Source of the DNA: Vallitalea sp.
Lineage (GTDB): Bacteria > Bacillota > Clostridia > Lachnospirales > Vallitaleaceae
Reading direction: 5' to 3'
Length of the DNA stretch: 64,000 bases
Assembly (NCBI RefSeq): GCF_025211055.1
Contig: NZ_JAOARO010000035.1
Coordinates: 62,001-126,000, forward strand
This document shows positions 8,901-16,812 of the stretch, piece by piece. Made by a program: the position numbers and the translations under genes. Below the pieces are notes generated by a model, which was not told where the DNA came from, made no database searches, and saw only the letters and a list, made by a program, of their open reading frames with translations. Numbering within the stretch: position 1 is the first letter of the stretch; each line of letters starts with the position of its first letter.

Positions 8901-10383
8901 TTTTCCATTAAAAATAGTGGACATATATTATGAAGAAGAGATAAGTGAGATTATTAACAAAATAAAAGAAATTAATCAACAAGTTAAACTGTTCGATGTA
9001 AAAACTAAGAAGTTAAAAGAGACTTGTAGTAAATTAAATTGGAAGAAAGAAGAAATAATAAATGTTTTAAAAGAAGAAAATAAAGTATTTTATTATTTTA
9101 ACATTGATATTAACGATATTCCAGACATATTACAAAAAGAAAAATCAGAGATTAATAAGTTAGAAAATGAAATTACAAGAAAACAACAAAATATTGAACT
9201 TAGAACAAAGCAATTAATTACTATTAAGAATAGATTTGATGTTGAAAACGCCAAACATAATATTTTACATGAAACAGTTGAAGTAATATCTTTAGAAGAA
9301 CAGGTTTTATTAGATTTTAATTATCAAATGAAAGATAATATGGAAACCTTATGCAAAGATTTGGAAATTTTACAAGAAAAATGTCATAAGAAATATAATA
9401 TTATAAAATATAATAGAGAAACTTTTATTGAATATTGTAATGGACATATTGAAGATAGCCGACTTAGAAAAATGGCTGTAAGTGGCATAAAAAATAAAGA
9501 TGACTATAAAGAACTAGTAGATTATCAATATAGAATGAGCAAAACTATTGTTAATATAATAAAAGTGGCAGAAGATGATAGAAGACAAAGTGATATTGAA
9601 TTACAGACATTTCTTACACATATTCATGGATATCTAAAAAATGTTGCTAATGAACTTAACGTTATCCAACGTAAAACAAGTGTTAAAGTAGATGGTGAGA
9701 ACAAGCAAATATTTATTTTTAATATTCCTATATGGGAAGAGGCTCAAGGTAAAGAGGAATTAAGAAAATATATAGACATTATTATTGATGAATTTGACAG
9801 AGAGAGTGAAAAGAGTAATGCTGATTCAATATCTATTCGTAAATTAATTGAAAAAAAATTAAGTATAAAGAATTTACTAAATGTAGTAATGAAGGATAAA
9901 ACTATTAAGGTTAAATGTCGTAAAGTAACTAATGATATGAAAATAACTAAAATACCTATGTCGTGGGAAAATTCTAATAAATGGTCTGGAGGAGAGAAAT
10001 GGAGTAAGAATATGACTCTATTCTTAGGTTTGCTTAATTATTTGGCAGAGAAAAAACAACATTTAAGTATTGGACAAAAAAACAACCGTACAGTTATACT
10101 AGATAATCCATTTGGAAAAGCTTCTAGTAAACATGTGTTAGAGCCAGTATTTTTTATTGCAGATAAGTTAGGCTTTCAGATTATTGCATTAACTGCTCAT
10201 GCTCAAGGGAAATTTATATCCGATTATTTTCCTATAGTTTATAGCTGTAGATTAAGAGATGCTGTAGCTATAGACAAACAAGTTATGACTAAAGAACGTC
10301 ATATTAATATGGCTTATCTAAAAGAAAAGTCACCTTTATCAGTTTACAGATTACAAGAAATTGAACAATTGGAATTGTTATAA
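5959..10383 (+). CDS. jetC: Wadjet JetC, SMC/MukB-like ATPase
   Basis: A 1474-residue SMC-type motor. Walker A ENGGGKT lies at residues 38-44. Long charged coiled-coil stretches fill about residues 230-620 and 770-1250, with a non-coiled hinge-like block near 620-760. The ABC signature SGGEKWSKN is near residue 1343 and Walker B VILDNPFGKAS near 1377, followed by a QIIALTAHAQGK switch segment. The LDNPFG form of Walker B is typical of JetC proteins as I remember them. In known systems JetC with JetA/B forms the loop-extruding complex that presents plasmids to JetD. Length is in the usual JetC range (1100-1500). The start ATG follows a GGAGTGA site. Confidence 0.9.
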   Translation: MPTISKIRFTNVIYENGAKRYNDMLFEFDGQNGALLLENGGGKTVFIQTAIQAIIPHIDMANRKIKDTLSLEGGPAHIAIEWILNESPRRYALTATSLFIEKNTLCSLKYAYEYGMKDEHEIESIPFSIEQQNGKKRPSSKGEISEYYHRMNNRYIQAKVFNSISDYGNYIEEHFKIVPSEWRNIALINSSEGDVDKFFNECKTTTSLLNNLLIPVIEKAIEGDQAKGFVDTFEKQREHFKKNKYLQEKIVQSKNVKEEVDNFVIKYKEYDDCLKEYDEKKKKAKTLNKYLQELIVENEENQRKNVERKEKLIIKKDKYRQKDLSYKIIVIDEQLKKETNKLDIEEKQLCKYYEELNKFQSRKQNIEWTKIQEKIKVNTENIDLYRQKLQEYEEDISISELKEQLELNNSNLKGYFENELQMIEKDKQQYDIQHERYETQYTETEAKLNEIKNKEDKIKEDIHRLEAQNEMLDISMEQIANGMLIQLDKENVTENIREWKNRLTSLEEKKLKLIGNKTELNNKIDEQRQLKIKIGEVYYSTKLELEEKKRELKQQKLAEEKLYQELIEQGQYINTHSGIYTKEESILQRLIERQKFLNEIKEKSLLKERLSKRLQDLYENMDIFCAEPVMERIVNSLKNKVGFISLGSNYLQSLINEDNLSKDILFNKFPYWAITIITTAKDKKEVEKKIDSYRKELMYPIFIMTLDDMKKYLVNEDSYYILGENKPILPSIWLDNLSNKEFGKWKLNNEQLAKETENIRKKDEQEYINCTGVLNNAKDFFIQYPYVEISDLEKAISELEQKLINLKENKSNIDINITNANKEINSINNEQEECRQEIQLLEECVTKAIEYNNKSIEKTTKLKSLGSKMKLIETYSNDNKLLKIELDRVRDIIADLLDNIAKLTRKKDVIFDNEIYKDVKMCETIFNNTSREVLSEIRKSLKDKLRGINASRSNIEDDLIRAEKSLEENTRNADYKIQEADFPLKIVDIYYEEEISEIINKIKEINQQVKLFDVKTKKLKETCSKLNWKKEEIINVLKEENKVFYYFNIDINDIPDILQKEKSEINKLENEITRKQQNIELRTKQLITIKNRFDVENAKHNILHETVEVISLEEQVLLDFNYQMKDNMETLCKDLEILQEKCHKKYNIIKYNRETFIEYCNGHIEDSRLRKMAVSGIKNKDDYKELVDYQYRMSKTIVNIIKVAEDDRRQSDIELQTFLTHIHGYLKNVANELNVIQRKTSVKVDGENKQIFIFNIPIWEEAQGKEELRKYIDIIIDEFDRESEKSNADSISIRKLIEKKLSIKNLLNVVMKDKTIKVKCRKVTNDMKITKIPMSWENSNKWSGGEKWSKNMTLFLGLLNYLAEKKQHLSIGQKNNRTVILDNPFGKASSKHVLEPVFFIADKLGFQIIALTAHAQGKFISDYFPIVYSCRLRDAVAIDKQVMTKERHINMAYLKEKSPLSVYRLQEIEQLELL

Positions 10384-10465
10384 TGATTAATTAGAGTTTT
10401 ATTAATTTTTTATATGATTCCTGAATAGAATATAATAAAGATTTATAGAAGTGTGATGGAGGTTT

Positions 10466-11242
10466 ATGAATAGAACACGTCTAAATACAAAGGTTTTGAT
10501 TAGAGTTATAGGTGTATTGTTAATTATTTTAGCAATAATGATGCTTAGTAACGTATTGATTGAAAAAACAATAGCTACGTTATCATCGAGTAAGAAACAA
10601 TTACCTATTTATTGTGTTAATACAGATGAGAAGAAGATTGCAATTAGCTTTGATGCAGCGTGGGGAAATGATGATACTGAAAATTTGTTAGAGATACTAA
10701 AAGAATATGATATTAAAACCACATTTTTCTTGGTTGGTATGTGGGTAGAGAAATATCCTGATGATGTTAAGAGAATACTAGAAGCAGGTCATGATATTGG
10801 CAATCATTCAAATACGCACCCTCATATGACACAATTATCAAAAGAAGGTATCAAAGACGAACTTATGAAAGCCCATGAAAAGGTTAAGAACTTGACAGGA
10901 TATAAAATGGAATTATTTAGACCACCTTTTGGAGATTATGATGATAAGTTGGTGGAGACAGCTAGAGAATGTGGGTATTATACTATTCAATGGGATGTTG
11001 ATAGCCTAGATTGGAAGGAATATGGGGTAGACCACGAAATAAAAACAGTTGTTCAAAATAAACACTTATCAAATGGTTCAATAATACTTTTTCATAACGA
11101 TGCCAAATACACACCAGAAGCATTAAGACCTATATTAGATGCTCTAAAAGAAAAAGGCTATGAAATTGTTCCTATCTCTGAATTAATCATTAGAGATAAC
11201 TATTATATGGATCACACTGGTAAACAAATAAAAAAAGAATAG
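10466..11242 (+). CDS. Membrane-anchored polysaccharide deacetylase (PdaB-like)
   Basis: A 258-residue protein with one N-terminal membrane helix (about residues 9-30) and an outside NodB domain. All five NodB motif regions are visible: SFDAAWGND (motif 1), HSNTHPHM (motif 2, metal histidines), RPPFGDYD (motif 3), WDVDSLDW (motif 4) and ILFHND (motif 5). Motif 1 has FDAAWG rather than the usual FDDGP; this variant occurs in the sporulation-linked PdaB/YlxY branch. It probably removes acetyl groups from peptidoglycan or another cell-wall glycan. GGAGG lies just upstream of the ATG. It is a single gene downstream of the Wadjet operon and unlikely to be part of it. Confidence 0.85.
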   Translation: MNRTRLNTKVLIRVIGVLLIILAIMMLSNVLIEKTIATLSSSKKQLPIYCVNTDEKKIAISFDAAWGNDDTENLLEILKEYDIKTTFFLVGMWVEKYPDDVKRILEAGHDIGNHSNTHPHMTQLSKEGIKDELMKAHEKVKNLTGYKMELFRPPFGDYDDKLVETARECGYYTIQWDVDSLDWKEYGVDHEIKTVVQNKHLSNGSIILFHNDAKYTPEALRPILDALKEKGYEIVPISELIIRDNYYMDHTGKQIKKE

Positions 11243-11259
11243 ATACATATTATTATTAA

Positions 11260-11300
11260 ATACAATTTCTAACTAGATATTAACTAGCTAGAAATTGTAT
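11260..11300 (+). terminator. Hairpin downstream of the deacetylase gene
   Basis: Arms of 17 bases (11260-11276 and 11284-11300, one mismatch) with a 7-nt loop. There is no clear T run, so it may be a weak terminator or an RNA-stabilising stem. Confidence 0.45.
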
Positions 11301-11456
11301 TGAAATAGCCTATAATAAAGGAGTACGTATATTATCTAACGAAAAAGCAGAAATGTTTTAAAGGTTTTTATATATTCTTGTCAAAGGAGATACTAATATA
11401 GATATTATGGCAATAATTATTAATTAAGCCGTTTTTATGAATAAGCTTAAAATAAA

Positions 11457-11882
11457 TTATTCATTAATATTATCTACCATTTTCTTTAGAACATTTACAA
11501 AAACTTCAAGTTCTTCATTTGTAATATTCTTAGATAAAACTTTATTAGCTTTTTCGCCTTCAGGAAGCAATTGTTTTCTTAGGTTAAGTCCTGAATCAGT
11601 TAGCTCAAGAGTAGTTATTCTTCTATCATTAGAATCTTTTACACGTTTTACATAACCGTCTCGTTCCATTCTGTCAATTAATCTTACTACGGTAGAACTT
11701 TTTATATTCATTTTCTTGGCAAGATCAACTTGACTAATAGATTTGTTTCTTCCTAGATAATATAATGCAATCCATTGAACTCTGGTACTACCTAATTGGA
11801 TTAACCTTTCATTAAAATAATTCTCCATTTGCTTAGAAACATTATTAGTAATAAATGCAACACAATTATCAAGATTGAACAT
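11457..11882 (-). CDS. MarR family transcriptional regulator
   Basis: A 141-residue protein with the MarR plan: N-terminal dimer helix, central winged helix (QVDLAKKMNIKSSTVVRLIDRMERDGYV, about residues 55-82, given here in two overlapping parts of the helix-turn-helix: SQVDLAKKMNIK and SSTVVRLIDRMERDG), wing RVKDSNDRRITTLELT and C-terminal dimer helix. MarR proteins bind palindromes and release them on binding small phenolic or other ligands. A ribosome site (gggag) lies before the ATG. It faces away from fucU with 350 bases between; no target operon is adjacent, so its regulon is unknown. Confidence 0.9.
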   Translation of the reverse strand: MFNLDNCVAFITNNVSKQMENYFNERLIQLGSTRVQWIALYYLGRNKSISQVDLAKKMNIKSSTVVRLIDRMERDGYVKRVKDSNDRRITTLELTDSGLNLRKQLLPEGEKANKVLSKNITNEELEVFVNVLKKMVDNINE

Positions 11883-12234
11883 TAAATCACTCCCTATATT
11901 ATTAAGTAATTATATTAGTTTATTAAAAGAATATTTTTATAAAAATATTATGTAATTAGTTTTAGCAATCAATTAAATTATATTAAAATTATCTTGAAAA
12001 GAAAAGTCTTTTTTCATAAAAATTAATTTTGGGTAATAATTCAGACAACACTAGTAACTTTGAGATATGCAATATTTAATACATAGGGGTTATTGTAAAA
12101 AAGGCAACAGATATGTATAATATTCATGTAGCATTTCATGTTGACCGTTGCCTATCTTTTAATACTATTGTAAAATGTATTAAGAATAACTATATAATAT
12201 AATAATATATATAAAAATAATAGGAGATGATTGT
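11883..12234. other. Intergenic region between marR and fucU
   Basis: This AT-rich 350-base gap must hold the divergent promoters of the MarR gene and fucU. Complementary arms aggcaac (12102-12108) and gttgcct (12147-12153) with a 38-nt loop end in a T run (tatctttt), a possible weak terminator or leader structure before fucU. I see no other gene. Confidence 0.4.
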
Positions 12235-12660
12235 ATGTTGAAGAAGATTCCAAGTATTTTATCACCAGAATTGTTGAAAATATTAATGGAAATGGGGCAT
12301 GGAGATGAGATAGTTATATCTGATGGTAACTTTCCTGCTGCTTCAATGGCTCAGAGATTAGTTAGATTAGATGGGCATGGTGTGCCTGAAGTTTTAGAGG
12401 CTGTATTAGACTTGATGCCTTTAGATGTGTATACGGATGAACCTGTTGGATTAATGGAAGTCGTGAAGGGTGATACTTATATTCCAGATATATGGGATAC
12501 ATATAAGGCTATAATTAAGGAAAAAGAGGGAGACAAAAAAATATGTTATGAGGAAAGATTTGCATTCTATGAGAGAGCTAAGAAGGCTTATGCAGTTGTA
12601 GCTACTGGGGAGACTTCATTATATGCAAATATAATTCTTAAAAAAGGTGTTGTTGTTTAA
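12235..12660 (+). CDS. fucU: L-fucose mutarotase / RbsD-FucU family
   Basis: A 141-residue member of the RbsD/FucU family, which speeds interconversion of the alpha and beta forms of sugars such as L-fucose. Family signs are the N-terminal MLKKIPSILSPELLKILMEMGHGD (cited as two parts, PSILSPELLKILMEMGHGD and DGNFPAAS), the catalytic-type His in MGHGD, Asp in SDGNFPA, and the C-terminal GETSLYANIILKKG. FucU rather than RbsD is suggested by MGHGDEIVISDGNFPAAS and by length. No fucose pathway genes are adjacent. The ATG has a GGAGATG site upstream. Confidence 0.85.
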   Translation: MLKKIPSILSPELLKILMEMGHGDEIVISDGNFPAASMAQRLVRLDGHGVPEVLEAVLDLMPLDVYTDEPVGLMEVVKGDTYIPDIWDTYKAIIKEKEGDKKICYEERFAFYERAKKAYAVVATGETSLYANIILKKGVVV

Positions 12661-13085
12661 TAACTCTCTGTTTAATTTCTAATTTGAAAAATTAAAAACC
12701 AGATATTTTACTCCTATTAAGGAGCGTTCCAATAATAGACATATGTATTTAAGATTAATTGCAATATAGTTTAATTACTTGCCCTTTAGTTAAATAAACT
12801 ATATTGCATTTGCATAATTTAATTATGCATTTTTGAATTGTTAACACGAGTAATACATTAACAAAACAGTGAGGTATAGAATACATTATATATAAATGAA
12901 AATAAGTAATGATCGAAATGGATACTATATTAATTTTATATCGATAATAATAACCAAATCGTTAACTATATTATAATACACGGTTTGGTTACTGTCAATA
13001 CCTAAATTTATATTGTGTTATCTTATTGGTTATTACTATTTACAGTGATATTAATGGATTCTAAAATAAATATGAGGTGGTTAGA
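12661..13085. other. Intergenic region with a strong hairpin
   Basis: A perfect 13-bp stem (gcaatatagttta 12761-12773 / taaactatattgc 12795-12807) with a 21-nt loop is followed by a second small palindrome (tgcataatttaattatgca) and a T run. This probably terminates fucU. The rest leads to the operator of the XRE gene. Confidence 0.5.
12952..12990 (+). promoter_or_regulatory. Operator dyad around the -10 of the XRE regulator
   Basis: AACCAAATCGT (12952-12962) and ACGGTTTGGTT (12980-12990) form an inverted repeat with one mismatch, and the spacer holds a perfect TATAAT (12972-12977). The arrangement suggests self-repression by the downstream helix-turn-helix protein. This is inference from position. 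Confidence 0.5.
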
Positions 13086-13484
13086 ATGCCAAATTTTAGC
13101 AATAGATTAAGAATATTAAGAAAAAATAAAGAAATGACTCAAGAAGAATTAGGAGAAATAGTAGGTAAGACTAAAAATAATATTTCACAATATGAAAGAA
13201 ATGCTAGACAAGCAGACGACGAAACAAAGATACAATTTGCAAAATTTTTTGATGTATCAATGGATTATCTAATGGGATTAACAGATAACCCAACTCCTAT
13301 ATCAGAACTATGTCATTTCGTAGATGTTGATAAAGAACTTAAAAGATTTATTAATAATGTAGAAAATTTACACGGACTTCGTTTTGGAAATAAGCCAATG
13401 CTTGACAGAACAAGATTAATAATAACAAAATCATTAAAGCACACTAATGACATAGCAGAAGATTCAATAAAAAATAAGAAATAA
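13086..13484 (+). CDS. XRE family phage-type repressor
   Basis: A protein of about 132 residues with an N-terminal XRE helix-turn-helix (MTQEELGEIVGKTKNNISQY, about residues 19-38) and a C-terminal region of the kind seen in small phage/element repressors (FINNVENLHGLRFG, then TRLIITKSLKHTNDIAED). I place the start at the ATG at 13086, because GAGGTGG lies 5 bases upstream; the GTG nine bases earlier has no site of its own. The C-terminal part resembles the repressor of element 1 (27,042-27,461), so it may be the last trace of a related element. No integrase or attachment sites were found around it. Confidence 0.8.
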   Translation: MPNFSNRLRILRKNKEMTQEELGEIVGKTKNNISQYERNARQADDETKIQFAKFFDVSMDYLMGLTDNPTPISELCHFVDVDKELKRFINNVENLHGLRFGNKPMLDRTRLIITKSLKHTNDIAEDSIKNKK

Positions 13485-13503
13485 TAATTAGATCACCATA
13501 TTT

Positions 13504-14343
13504 TTATTTATCAAAAAATAGTACTGTTCCAGTTGTATTATGAAAATATTTGTCACCAAATTCTTGTTTCATCTGATTCATGGCATTTTCTCCTGTACAA
13601 TGTGAAATGCCTAATTTCTTTATGCCCACAGCTTTTAAATGTTCAATGGTTTGACGAATTCTAACCTCGTCAGCCCTAACTAGATGAGTTCCACCAATGA
13701 TTGTATTAATACTTTTACCAGTACGCTTAATCAAAGTTTTAAGCATATTGATTACTCCAGGATGAGAGCAGCCTAAAATAACTACTAGACCTTCAGGTGT
13801 ATCTAACGCTAACATAATTTCATCATCAAAATTATCAAGAGTATATTTATCATTATTTTCATAATAAAATCTAGGATTGATTTTCTCGAATGAAGTAACT
13901 CGGTCGAAATTAGAAGTAATATAAATTCCTTTATCTATTTCTAATATATCTTCATCCACAAAATGAGATTCAACATTATTATCTTCTAAAAAATTTTTGT
14001 CAAAACTGTTTCCTGAAAATTTGTAATGTGTATTATCAAAGCTATATTTTCTGCTAAATGCATTCTTATGTATATACAGTTTAAAATCAGAAGTAACATT
14101 TTCTACAAAACGTCTAAATCCGCCTGTATGATCATAATGTCCGTGACTTAATATAACCATATCGATATCTTTTAAGTCTTTACCAAGAGTAGATGCATTT
14201 TCAATAAAATCACCACTTTGACCAGTGTCAAATAGTATTTTCTTATTATTTACTTCGATCAAAAAGGAAATACCATGTTCGTTTAATAAGCTAAGATGTT
14301 TTCCTTTAGAATTTTCTATAAGAGTTGTTATAGTTAATTTCAT
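13504..14343 (-). CDS. MBL-fold metallo-hydrolase (methanopterin-synthase-like)
   Basis: A 279-residue metallo-beta-lactamase-fold protein. The metal motif SHGHYDHTGG lies near residues 66-75, with further ligands in LGCSHPGV and ISHCTGENA. This layout matches the family annotated as dihydropterin-ribofuranosyl-aminobenzene-phosphate synthase, whose bacterial members have mostly unknown substrates. No membrane segment. The ATG is preceded by a GGAAGG-type site. It runs convergent with the XRE gene, only 19 bases apart. Confidence 0.85.
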   Translation of the reverse strand: MKLTITTLIENSKGKHLSLLNEHGISFLIEVNNKKILFDTGQSGDFIENASTLGKDLKDIDMVILSHGHYDHTGGFRRFVENVTSDFKLYIHKNAFSRKYSFDNTHYKFSGNSFDKNFLEDNNVESHFVDEDILEIDKGIYITSNFDRVTSFEKINPRFYYENNDKYTLDNFDDEIMLALDTPEGLVVILGCSHPGVINMLKTLIKRTGKSINTIIGGTHLVRADEVRIRQTIEHLKAVGIKKLGISHCTGENAMNQMKQEFGDKYFHNTTGTVLFFDK

Positions 14344-14500
14344 TTATATCTTCCTTTCTAGTTAGTATTATTATACAACACTTATTGCTTTTTATGTTAG
14401 CTGATATTTATTTTTTTATTTTTAAGGATTATAAATTACTAAGTTAGACAATAATAAGTGATATAACTATCTTTATATTTTCAAAGGCAGGTTGCTATAA

Positions 14501-14968
14501 ATGAAAAAAATTATTATAACAGGTAATGATAAGTTAAGTAACTTAATATATATTTTTGAAGATATCATGAAAAGAGTTAACGTGAAATATGAAATAGAAG
14601 AAGAGAGTAGCTTGGTAACTATTAATGTATTAGATAATGGTGAAACAACCTATTATGCTATCGCTAATGTAGATCATGAATTGAAAGATATTAACCTAGA
14701 TATCCCTCTATGCAGATTTATTACTCTTGGATTTAATAAAAAATCTAGTGTTACTATATCAAGTTTGGGTGGTGACTTGGATACTAGTAAAACTCTAATC
14801 TACTGTATTCAAAGAGAGATAGACGAAGATGATACGATAATTGAGCCACAAGAATTTCCTGTATTCATTAAATCGTCTTGGGGACACGATATATATAATA
14901 TAATGTCAGCTGTAACTGCTGTCATGTTAATAGATAGGAGTATCAGCGATAATTTAAATTCCATGTAA
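14501..14968 (+). CDS. Conserved-looking protein of unknown function
   Basis: A 155-residue soluble, mildly acidic protein. I do not recognise the family. The stretch ITLGFNKKSSVTISSLGGD followed by an IYCIQREID helix and a C-terminal hydrophobic helix (NIMSAVTAVMLID) suggests a compact alpha/beta fold. The start ATG follows a weak aaaggcagg site. It stands alone between the MBL gene and the SSB-like gene. Codon use and composition look like its neighbours, so it is probably a real core gene. Confidence 0.6.
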   Translation: MKKIIITGNDKLSNLIYIFEDIMKRVNVKYEIEEESSLVTINVLDNGETTYYAIANVDHELKDINLDIPLCRFITLGFNKKSSVTISSLGGDLDTSKTLIYCIQREIDEDDTIIEPQEFPVFIKSSWGHDIYNIMSAVTAVMLIDRSISDNLNSM

Positions 14969-15114
14969 GAAGAATTCAAAATCTGCTTCTAAAAATCAAT
15001 TATTTTGAATAAAGATAAATATAGATAAACATTAAACATATGAATATATATTGAATGAGAATTTTTCTAAGAAGAAGGGTTAACGTTTAATATAATGGAA
15101 GGGAGATAAGTATC

Positions 15115-15753
15115 ATGGAAGATAATGTTATCAGAAACAATCAAGTCAATTTAATAGGGAAAATACATTCTACATTTGAATTCAGCCATGAAGTATATGG
15201 AGAAGGATTTTATAATTTTGATGTGGAAATATCAAGACTAAGTGATAACTCCGATATAATACCTATAATGGTATCCGAACGTCTTATTGACACAACTAGT
15301 GATTTGAGAGGTAAGATTGTAGATGTTCAAGGACAATTTCGTTCTTATAACAGACAAATTGAGGGTAAAAATAGATTAGTTTTAACAGTTTTCGCTAGAG
15401 AAATCTCTGTTTTGGAAGAAGAAGAGATTAAGAGAAACCCTAATTACATATATTTAGATGGTTATATTTGTAAGCCTCCAATGTATAGAACAACTCCTTT
15501 TGGAAGAGAAATTACAGATATTCTATTGGCAGTTAATCGTCCTTATAACAAATCGGATTATATTCCATGTATTTGCTGGGGAAGAAATGCAAGATATGCA
15601 GAAAAATTCAATGTTGGTGATAGAATAAAAATATGGGGCAGGATACAGAGTAGGGAGTACCAAAAAAAATTAAGTGAAACTGAGTCCATAAGTAAGGTTG
15701 CTTATGAGGTTTCGATATCTAAGATAGAGGTGCACGAGGAAGAGGTTAAGTGA
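15115..15753 (+). CDS. SSB-like protein with two OB folds
   Basis: A 212-residue protein with two SSB-type OB-fold domains: about residues 9-100 (QVNLIGKIHSTFEFSHEV ... VDVQGQFRSYNR) and 105-205 (YLDGYICKPPMYRTTPFGRE ... YIPCICWGRNARYAEKFNVG). The second domain has the classical SSB signature region; the first is more diverged. A normal bacterial SSB has one OB fold and an acidic tail ending in DDDIPF; here the tail is short (HEEEVK) and lacks it. It probably binds single-stranded DNA but may not recruit the usual SSB partners. GGGAG lies 8-9 bases upstream of the ATG. Confidence 0.8.
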   Translation: MEDNVIRNNQVNLIGKIHSTFEFSHEVYGEGFYNFDVEISRLSDNSDIIPIMVSERLIDTTSDLRGKIVDVQGQFRSYNRQIEGKNRLVLTVFAREISVLEEEEIKRNPNYIYLDGYICKPPMYRTTPFGREITDILLAVNRPYNKSDYIPCICWGRNARYAEKFNVGDRIKIWGRIQSREYQKKLSETESISKVAYEVSISKIEVHEEEVK

Positions 15754-15799
15754 GTTAGGGGAGTTATGTATATATTATAGAGACAACGGTAGTATGTTT

Positions 15800-15892
15800 A
15801 AACCATATATAGTGATAATCACTCTTATTACGTTTTGTATTTTAGGTATTATAATAAGCTGTAAAAGTTGTGATTATCACTATATATGGTTT
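15800..15892. terminator. Long 23-bp hairpin between convergent genes
   Basis: Perfect 23-base arms (15800-15822 and 15870-15892, beginning aaaccatatatag) surround a 47-nt loop with a further cttatta/taataag pairing. T runs follow on both strands. It sits between the SSB-like gene and the end of dapB, so it is at least a two-way terminator. The unusual arm length also allows a small palindromic mobile repeat. Confidence 0.65.
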
Positions 15893-15939
15893 TTATAGTC
15901 TTTTGGATATTAAGGGTATAATCAGCATTATATACTATT

Positions 15940-16701
15940 TTAATTACCTTCGATTACATTCTGCATATCATACATACCTTCAGATTTTTGGCTTAAGAAC
16001 TTAGCAGCATTCACAGCTCCAACAGCAAAAATATCCTTTGATAGGGCACTATGGTTAAGTTCAACTATTTCATCTTTTCCAGCGAAAATAATTGAATGCT
16101 CACCTACGATTGAACCACCTCTAACAGCATGGATACCTATTTCTTTTGAATCACGTTTAACTCTTTCCTTAGACCTATCATAGGTATATGAATATTCATT
16201 ATTAAGAGAAGCATTGATTGAATCAGCAATAGCTAATGCAGTACCACTAGGAGCATCAATCTTTTGATTATGATGTTTCTCGATAATCTCAATATCAAAA
16301 TTAGCTGAGGTAAGGGTTTGTGCGGCTTTCTTTACTAAGTTAAGTAATAAATTAACTCCAAGTGACATATTAGCTGATAAAAGGATAGCAATCTCTTTAC
16401 TAGCTTCATTAACTATATTAATTTGATCGTGATTGAGACCAGTTGTACATAAAACAACAGGTATTTTTCTAGACTTTGCATAGTCGATTAATGAAGGTAC
16501 AGCTTTGGCTGTGGAAAAGTCGATTATAACATCTCCGTCAACATCAAGAGTGTTAACATCAGTAAAAACAGGGTATGGGTTATCAATATGATCAGATATA
16601 TCAATACCTGCTACTATAGAGGCATCATTATCTTCTTCTACTATTTTAGAAATTACCTGTCCCATTTTCCCATTACAACCATGCATTATAATTCTAGTCA
16701 T
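15940..16701 (-). CDS. dapB: 4-hydroxy-tetrahydrodipicolinate reductase
   Basis: A 253-residue enzyme of lysine and diaminopimelate synthesis; reduces hydroxytetrahydrodipicolinate with NAD(P)H. The N-terminal nucleotide-binding loop HGCNGKMGQ (residues 7-15), the catalytic block EKHHNQKIDAPSGTA (about 150-165) with its His pair and Lys, and the C-terminal GAVNAAKFL are all present. It lies 111 bases downstream of dapA on the same strand, after a hairpin. A GGAG site precedes the ATG. Length is normal. Confidence 0.95.
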   Translation of the reverse strand: MTRIIMHGCNGKMGQVISKIVEEDNDASIVAGIDISDHIDNPYPVFTDVNTLDVDGDVIIDFSTAKAVPSLIDYAKSRKIPVVLCTTGLNHDQINIVNEASKEIAILLSANMSLGVNLLLNLVKKAAQTLTSANFDIEIIEKHHNQKIDAPSGTALAIADSINASLNNEYSYTYDRSKERVKRDSKEIGIHAVRGGSIVGEHSIIFAGKDEIVELNHSALSKDIFAVGAVNAAKFLSQKSEGMYDMQNVIEGN

Positions 16702-16767
16702 TGTAAAACTCCTTTCATTTTAAAAGCTTTCCACGAAAAAAAGTAGTTTTTTCCATAGTATATAAAT

Positions 16768-16804
16768 AACCACTGAATACTGAACCGTAATGTATTCAGT
16801 GGTT
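16768..16804 (-). other. Hairpin between dapA and dapB
   Basis: A perfect 13-bp stem (aaccactgaatac / gtattcagtggtt) with an 11-nt loop. On the minus strand it is not followed by a good T run, so it is more likely a processing or stability element, or a partial terminator lowering dapB relative to dapA. Confidence 0.5.
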
Positions 16805-16812
16805 TTAATGAT

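Noticed and set aside
11289..11305. Match to the last 12 bases of the CRISPR repeat (TTGTATTGAAAT)
   Set aside because: A single short match within the arm of a hairpin; no second repeat or spacer follows. Taken as chance in AT-rich DNA.
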